Below are positions 58,746 through 64,000 of a DNA stretch of 64,000 nucleotides, in pieces. Origin of the DNA: Ophiura sarsii (taxonomy: Eukaryota; Echinodermata; Ophiuroidea; Amphilepidida; Ophiuridae). Numbering within the stretch: position 1 is the first letter of the stretch; the number at the start of each line of letters is the position of its first letter. A model generated the notes under the pieces. The model searched no databases, was not told where the DNA came from, and worked only from the letters and a program-made list of their open reading frames with translations. The stretch spans positions 47,655,625-47,719,624 of the forward strand of contig CM069446.1 in assembly GCA_035610835.1 (NCBI GenBank), given 5' to 3'. The position numbers were made by a program, and so were the translations under genes.

Positions 58746-60625
58746 AATGAGTTGTATAGGAATGTAAAGTGCCAACACTTTAAAGATAATGTCCTAGATG
58801 TCTTGACGGTCAATATCTGGATGGTCAGTGAATGACTTATTTAGATACTGCATGATTTAGGGACCAACATTTGTGGAGAATGTTTCCCGAAGCTTTTTCA
58901 TTTTCCTTACATATCCTTGAGAAAACTGACAATTCAACCAATGATATTACGAAAAAGTGTTACATTCGTTATTATTTCCTTCTTGTATTGATTTTATATT
59001 ACTTGCTTGCATTTTAATATATCTATTGTCACCTGACGCTCAGAAAGTATAACACTGACCAAACCAAAATTTGCGGTTGCCACCGTGATGATGAGAGGCA
59101 AGTCTGCCATTTATTTTCCACTGACTATATACGCCAAAACAATTCAAACGATAATATATAATTTGCAGTAATTAATACGAATCTCTGACCTACGTCGCGG
59201 AGGGGATGAGATATGCCCAACCTATCCTTAATCGAACTGCATTAAGGGCTGAAGACAGATTTAATTATATTATAATTTATAACACATACCACTATGCCTA
59301 TCCGTTCTATAACCAACATGGGGATAGGCAAACCTGAATTGAATTGAAATAGTCACAACGAGCATTGCATTATTGAGGCAGAACCACGAATTTATATCCA
59401 GTTTAAAAGGGTAGACATGCAATTGTCGCCCTTACATTAAAATTTTCTAATTTGGTGCACGATGCCGCTTCATTTTAACATACACTTGAAATGAAGTCAA
59501 ATCGGATAAATTCAAACGCTAATATATAATTTGCAGTAATTAATACGAATCTCTGACCTACGTCGCGGATGGGATGAAATATGGCCCGACCGGCCCTTAA
59601 TCTAACTGCATTAAGGACTGAAGACAGATTTAATTATATTATTAAACAATAAATATTATTTTAATTTGGGGCACGATGCCGCTTCATTTTAACATACACT
59701 TGAAATGAAGTCATATCGGTTAAATTTTAACCACATTTTTACTCCTTTGTGTGAAAACGCACAATTTGCATAACATTTTGTACAACTACTTAATAAATAA
59801 ATAATGCATATCAATCGTTACATTTTTAAATGATTGTAAAATACTTCTTTACAATGAAAGAAAAAACCAAAACTGCCCAATAACTGAGAAATCAACTGGC
59901 ATGAATAACTAAAAACGAGACATGCTATGGGAACAACCAGTAAACCCTACGCCTCATATTTTGGGAGGGAGGGTGGGAAATTTAGATTTGCTGCGCTGGC
60001 TAGAAACAAGTCCTCTCATCAAGGACCACGGAGCGAATGATCAAAACAGTGATGGAAAACGCGACTCACGAACAGAGATTGGATGAAAATCAAAAACGCC
60101 CACAAGAGCACTCATTGGCTGGTCAAACAAAAGAGCCCAAAACGCTCGAATGCACGCACAAATCGATCTTCACACAAGTGACAAAGGGAAATTTATTAAC
60201 ACTAGGTTAAGTAATTTCTTAATATCTTTACATTCATACCTGTGTTTTTGTGACTTTTTCATTACATCCTTATTATGTTTTTTTATGTAAAATTGCAAAA
60301 GTACCCGTCCGATTGGCCGATTTTTTACCCGTCCGATTTTCTAACTATCCCCGGGAAACTATCAAAGTGAAGACACTGTAAAATGCCTCATTAATGTTTT
60401 TAAAGAAAATACGTCGTACATAATAGGAAATCCCAAGTTTGACTGAATATTTTGAAAAATCAACCCACGAATTACGCCATTTGTTGCACATTGTTGACAC
60501 TTTTAGGCAGTTAGGGACGTGCTATAGTATAAGCTTCAAAGTTTAGCAGAAATTTGTGTGCGCAACACAATTGATCATAAAACAAGTTACGATCATTTCA
60601 AACAAATTGTCCATAATAAATGATT
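58746..60625 (+). repeat. Tandem segmental duplication, unit 2 (interrupted)
   Basis: 58746-59030 and 60220-60625 together match unit 1; the gap is exactly the 1.18 kb inverted repeat copy. The reading frames at 60543-60916 are not supported. Confidence 0.88.
59034..60219 (-). repeat. 1.18 kb repeat, right (inverted) copy
   Basis: Begins TGACGCTCAGAAAGTATAAC and ends GTTAAGTAATTTCTT, the reverse of 53351-54529. It interrupts the second unit of the tandem duplication described at 58746-60625, so it is an insertion. The interruption runs from just after TTTTAATATAT to TAATATCTTTAC. Confidence 0.92.
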
Positions 60626-60629
60626 CAAG

Positions 60630-62135
60630 TACTATCACATCATCACGCTGAATATCGATCTGTTGTACAACATGCAAGTAAAGGTTCCGCGAACGGAATA
60701 GTGAGAAAATCAAATGAGATTGGATCAAGACTATTCTTTTCTCATGTCCGAAGGCTGACAGCAAAATTAAAATTATTAACTTATTATTTTGTTGGAAGTG
60801 GCTCTTTTTACTTCATTCTTAAATTTATTCCATCTTTTATAACTTTCATTTCATTCAGCCAGCATGCTTATATAGGCGTTTTAAGCCTGGCCGGAGAATT
60901 TTGCTTGAGCCTGTAGCAGATTCACGTCGACATTCTGAGCCTAAATAATAATGCTTTATAGTGGTGATAATGATGAGGAAACTTATCAAACAAACAAAAC
61001 ACGATATGAATTATGATAATGAAACATGACCAACATCTGCGTAAAGAGAAACACATTTCGGCAGGTGAATTTCTCGTCGGGCTGGTAACTTTTTGAAGCT
61101 ACCTGCCCGCTTAAGATCCAGCCCTGCGTCAAACTAAACCTAACCCTACCTAACCATACACCAAACTCTAACAGGCATCCTCGTTTGTTAACCTAAAGCT
61201 GTATAGCACGCGGCTATTGGTTTTACCATTATAAAAAAAGAGATTTTTCAGAAACCTTTCCAAACTTTCAAAGTCTTATCTCATGAATGACTGAACCAAT
61301 ACTAAGCATGTTTGTGGAATAACTACCCCATTGTCAACCAATCACGCGAGTATCATCGGAATTGTCTCGAGAAAATTATTGCACCTCAAAATATCAGCAC
61401 AATGACGTAAATGTAATCATCGGCTTTATTTATTATTCATTGATATCCATTTTGAAGATTTTATGACGAGCAATGCCATAAATGCGATGTTCTTTTAATG
61501 GACTTTGCTGTTTCTTACTTGCATTAAAACCATTTGAACGTTGGCGTAACTCGTTTAATAGCAATTGCCTCAGCGGGTTGATCATTTATTAATTTGATTA
61601 TCAAATAATAATATCAATTAAATAGGGATATGGAAAATGCAACAAAATGAAGCCCACGCACCAAGACTGTCGAATCGATCTTCTTCAATTACATGGTAAT
61701 GTTTACAAATTGTGAATGAAACACTTCCGCTTCGACACAGTGACAAGCCTTTTATCCCGACGCTCATGGGAACTAGAATAACATGAACATGTGTGATACT
61801 TAGTTTAACTTAATTAATAAGTTTGCTTTAGTTTCTTTTACACATTATTGTATTTGAAATTGAGCAGTAAGGCGGTGAAAACAATACTTGTTGTACGGGC
61901 CCGATCAAACCATTTGTTTCAAATGTTTAATTTCTCTTTAAATGTGTATTATATGAACTTTTCCATGGACGCCCTCCAAAGATTTTCAATCCTCGAAAAA
62001 AAATGTCTTGCAGATTAAAATGCAATATTGAAGCCCACGCATCAAGGAGTTAGGTGCGGTATTGTAACATTTGTGTATTATTTTAGATAATTAGGATAAT
62101 TTGTGTGTTAAAGTATAGGGTAAAAAATCCGCTAA
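60630..62135. other. No gene seen
   Basis: Holds a diverged family B MITE fragment (61205-61330) and a palindrome-MITE fragment (61968-62022); otherwise unique AT-rich DNA. Confidence 0.5.
61205..61330. mobile_element. MITE family B, diverged partial copy
   Basis: GCACGCGGCTATTGGTTTTA, CAGAAACCTTTCC and CTGAACCAATACTAAGCATG match the family in order. The right half is lost. Confidence 0.5.
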
Positions 62136-63021
62136 TTTAGATATTTACAACTTCATTTTAGCTATTACGCTAATTTGGACTTAGACTTTTTTTGAATTTA
62201 TTTTAACTTTTTTTATATGAAAGTAGGCGCTAATAGCGCTAATAAGATATTAGCGGCTAATCAGCTATTATCTTAATAGCGAGAATATCCGATATTACGC
62301 TAATTTGGACTTAGACTTTTTTTGAATTTATTTTAACTTTTTTTATATGAAAGTAGGCGCTAATAAGATATTAGCGGCTAATCAGCTATTATCTTAATAG
62401 CGAGAATATCCGATATTACGCTAATCTGGACTTAGACTTTTTTGAAATTATTTTAATTCTTTTATATGAAAGTAGGTGCTAATGAGATATTAGCGGATAA
62501 TCAGCTATTATCTTAATAGCAAGAATATCCGATATTACGCTAATTTGGACTTAGACTTTTTTTGAAATTATTGAAACTTTTAAAAATGAAAGTAGGCGCT
62601 AATAAGATATTAGCGGCTAATCAGCTATTATCTTAATAGCGAGAATATCCGATATGACGCTAATTTGGACTTAGACTTTTTTTGAAATTATTTTAATTTT
62701 TTTTATATGAAAGTAGGCGCTAATAAGATATTAGCGGCTAATCAGCTATTATCTTAATAGCGAGAATATCCGATATTACGCTAATTTGGACTTAGACTTT
62801 TTTTGAAATGATTGAAAAAAAATTATAAGGAAAGTAGGCGCTAATAAGATATTAGCGGCTAATCAGCTATTATCTTAATAGCGAGAATATCCGATATGAC
62901 GCTAATTTGGACTTAGACTTTTTTTGAAATTATTTTAATTTTTTTATATGAAAGTAGGCGGTAATAAGATATTAGCGGCTAATCAGCTATTATCTTAATA
63001 GCGAGAATATCCGATATTACG

Positions 63022-63970
63022 TTATGTCGGCCCGTCAACGCGCAGAAGCTTGTATTTTAGAAATCAAGTCGTGGATGTCTGTAAACAAGCTGAAATTGAA
63101 TGATGATAAGACAGAGTTTTTAATTATGACCTCCAGATTCAATCAACGTAAAATAATTGATCATCATATCAATATCGACACTTCTTCTGTTCTTGCTTCA
63201 AAATCTGCTCGGAACTTAGGAATTGTGTTTGATAATAATCTATGTATGGATGTTCAAGTTCGACGGATATGCCAATCAGTGTATTATCATATACGGAATG
63301 TCAATAGTATAAGGAAAATGTTAACATTTGAAACCGCAGCTACTATTGTCCATGCTCTTATAACTTCTCGTATTGACAATGGCAATTCTCTTCTTTTTGG
63401 CATCACTGATCACTTACTTCACAAACTACAACTTGCTCAAAATGCAGCTGCTCGCGTTCTCACAAAGACAAGGAAATTCGATCATATCACTCCAATATTG
63501 AAAGATCTCCACTGGCTTCCTGTTCGCGAAAGAATTCATTTTAAACTTCTTCTTTTAACTTGGAAAGCTTTGCATGGCACTTCACCAACATATATTGCTA
63601 ATCTTCTTGTACCATATCATCCAAAACGTACTCTCCGGTCCACTGATAAACTTTTACTTGTTGTTCCACGGACTACTTCTTCATTTGGAGATCGCGCATT
63701 TTCGGTTGCTGCACCAACTCTCTGGAACTCACTACCTTATAATTTAAGATGCTGTGATTCACTTGACTCTTTTAAGAACTTGTTAAAAACAAGATTATTT
63801 GACTCAGTTTATAATTGATTTCTTTGTATTATACATATGTACATGTATATGCACATCATCCTTGTTTATGTATTTTTCATGTTAATTTGTATTTTTGTTT
63901 TATATGTTTGCGCCTCGGAATAGTTTTACCTAGATTGACGGCGCATTATAAATGCCATTATTATTATTAT
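63022..63970 (+). mobile_element. 5'-truncated L2/CR1-type retroposon insertion with ATT-repeat tail
   Basis: The element begins abruptly at 63022 and ends in a short 3' UTR (around GACGGCGCATTATAAATGCC) followed by (ATT)n, the typical L2-like tail. It is flanked by TATTACG at 63015-63021 and 63971-63977. On both sides the host sequence is the 120-bp minisatellite, which resumes exactly where it stopped. The 7-bp duplication overlaps the ATT tail, so its length is uncertain by a few bases. Confidence 0.85.
63024..63818 (+). pseudogene. Non-LTR (L2/CR1-type) retrotransposon ORF2, C-terminal reverse-transcriptase part, 5'-truncated
   Basis: 264 residues remain open. They start inside the RT after its catalytic motif and run to the ORF end. 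Recognisable blocks are SWMSVNKLKLNDDKTEF (RT palm, residues about 17-33), SARNLGIVFDNNL, LQLAQNAAARVLT, the ITPILKDLHWLPVRERI block and the terminal APTLWNSLPYNLR...FKNLLKTRLF. These are characteristic of CR1/L2-clade ORF2 C-termini. The endonuclease and the FADD-type RT core are missing. The apparent ATG at 63024 lies two bases after the 5' junction and is accidental. The reading frame is intact over its whole remaining length, which suggests a young insertion. Confidence 0.9.
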
Positions 63971-64000
63971 TATTACGCTAATTTGGACTTAGACTTTTTT

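Larger units (their letters stand above)
62140..64000. repeat. 120-bp minisatellite array (interrupted by the L2-type insertion)
   Basis: At least seven units of 119-121 bp are seen. The phrase ACGCTAATTTGGACTTAG starts or restarts at 62167, 62297, 62418, 62537, 62657, 62778 and 62899. An eighth unit at 63019 is cut by the retroposon and resumes at 63974 to the window edge. Each unit holds an 18-bp imperfect hairpin (CGCTAATAAGATATTAGC with GCTATTATCTTAATAGCG). Confidence 0.93.

Noticed and set aside
59026..60222. The 1.18 kb inserted repeat as a Helitron
   Set aside because: The left side begins with TC, but there is no CTRR end with a hairpin at the right junction, and the shared sequence continues past the CTAG.
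62140..64000. CRISPR array
   Set aside because: 120-bp repeats without unique spacers in an intron-containing animal genome; this is a minisatellite.

Overview
This is a 64 kb piece of an animal nuclear genome. It is AT-rich and intron-dominated, and crowded with short non-autonomous transposons. There are no operons, no rRNA or tRNA genes and no CRISPR. The peptide encoded at 18.5-19.3 kb has the pedal peptide/orcokinin (PP/OK) signature, with a core of the form DPL-[NS]-x-GF. Together with the 3' end of an L2/CR1-type non-LTR element and a tRNA-derived SINE, this fits a marine invertebrate. My best guess is an ambulacrarian deuterostome (echinoderm or hemichordate), but the species cannot be fixed from the sequence and another lophotrochozoan or deuterostome lineage is not excluded.

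The one convincing host gene is on the minus strand and has two coding exons. Exon 1 (28739-28837) encodes a textbook signal peptide and ends at a GT donor. After a 9.4 kb intron, exon 2 (18482-19336) encodes an acidic spacer, one diverged unamidated copy, thirteen copies ending in G-K-R and a decayed terminal copy. Both splice boundaries are phase 0, and the joined precursor is 317 residues. The other long host-strand reading frame at this locus is only the antisense of the repeat array. The only other substantial coding sequence is the C-terminal part of a non-LTR reverse transcriptase at 63.0-63.8 kb. It is a 5'-truncated insertion inside a 120-bp minisatellite.

The rest is repeat structure. 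Five elements share one design: TA target duplications, a terminus of the form CAC-(T/A)-C/G..., long arms built of one short quasi-palindromic word, and a unique core. The word is different in each element: AACGTTTT, GGTGTTA, GACCC/GGGTC, TTGGTCA or GGTTAAA. Two of them (12.3-13.2 kb and 23.8-24.2 kb) share a core but carry unrelated arms, which suggests arm exchange. Other families are two TTAA-target MITE families, a PIF/Harbinger-like MITE, a mariner-like TIR pair, a hAT-like element with an internal 215-bp tandem repeat, CCAGTATCG palindrome arrays, an inverted repeat enclosing CCCTAA-like repeats, and a 1.18 kb sequence present as two inverted copies at 53.4-54.5 and 59.0-60.2 kb. Many are nested: three levels at 35.3-36.7 kb, a TE inside a tandem duplication at 58.1-60.6 kb, and a retroposon inside a minisatellite at 62.2-64.0 kb. 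The order of insertion can be read directly.

Layout: 0-17 kb is intergenic or unknown sequence with MITEs. From 17.4 to 18.1 kb lies a mosaic element. From 18.3 to 28.9 kb is the neuropeptide gene, whose intron holds a TA-MITE, a mariner-like element, the GACCC/GGTGTTA complex and a TTAA MITE. From 29 to 53 kb is non-coding sequence with a dense MITE cluster at 33.7-44.6 kb. From 53 to 61 kb are the inverted 1.18 kb copies and segmental duplications. From 62 to 64 kb is the minisatellite with its L2-type insertion.
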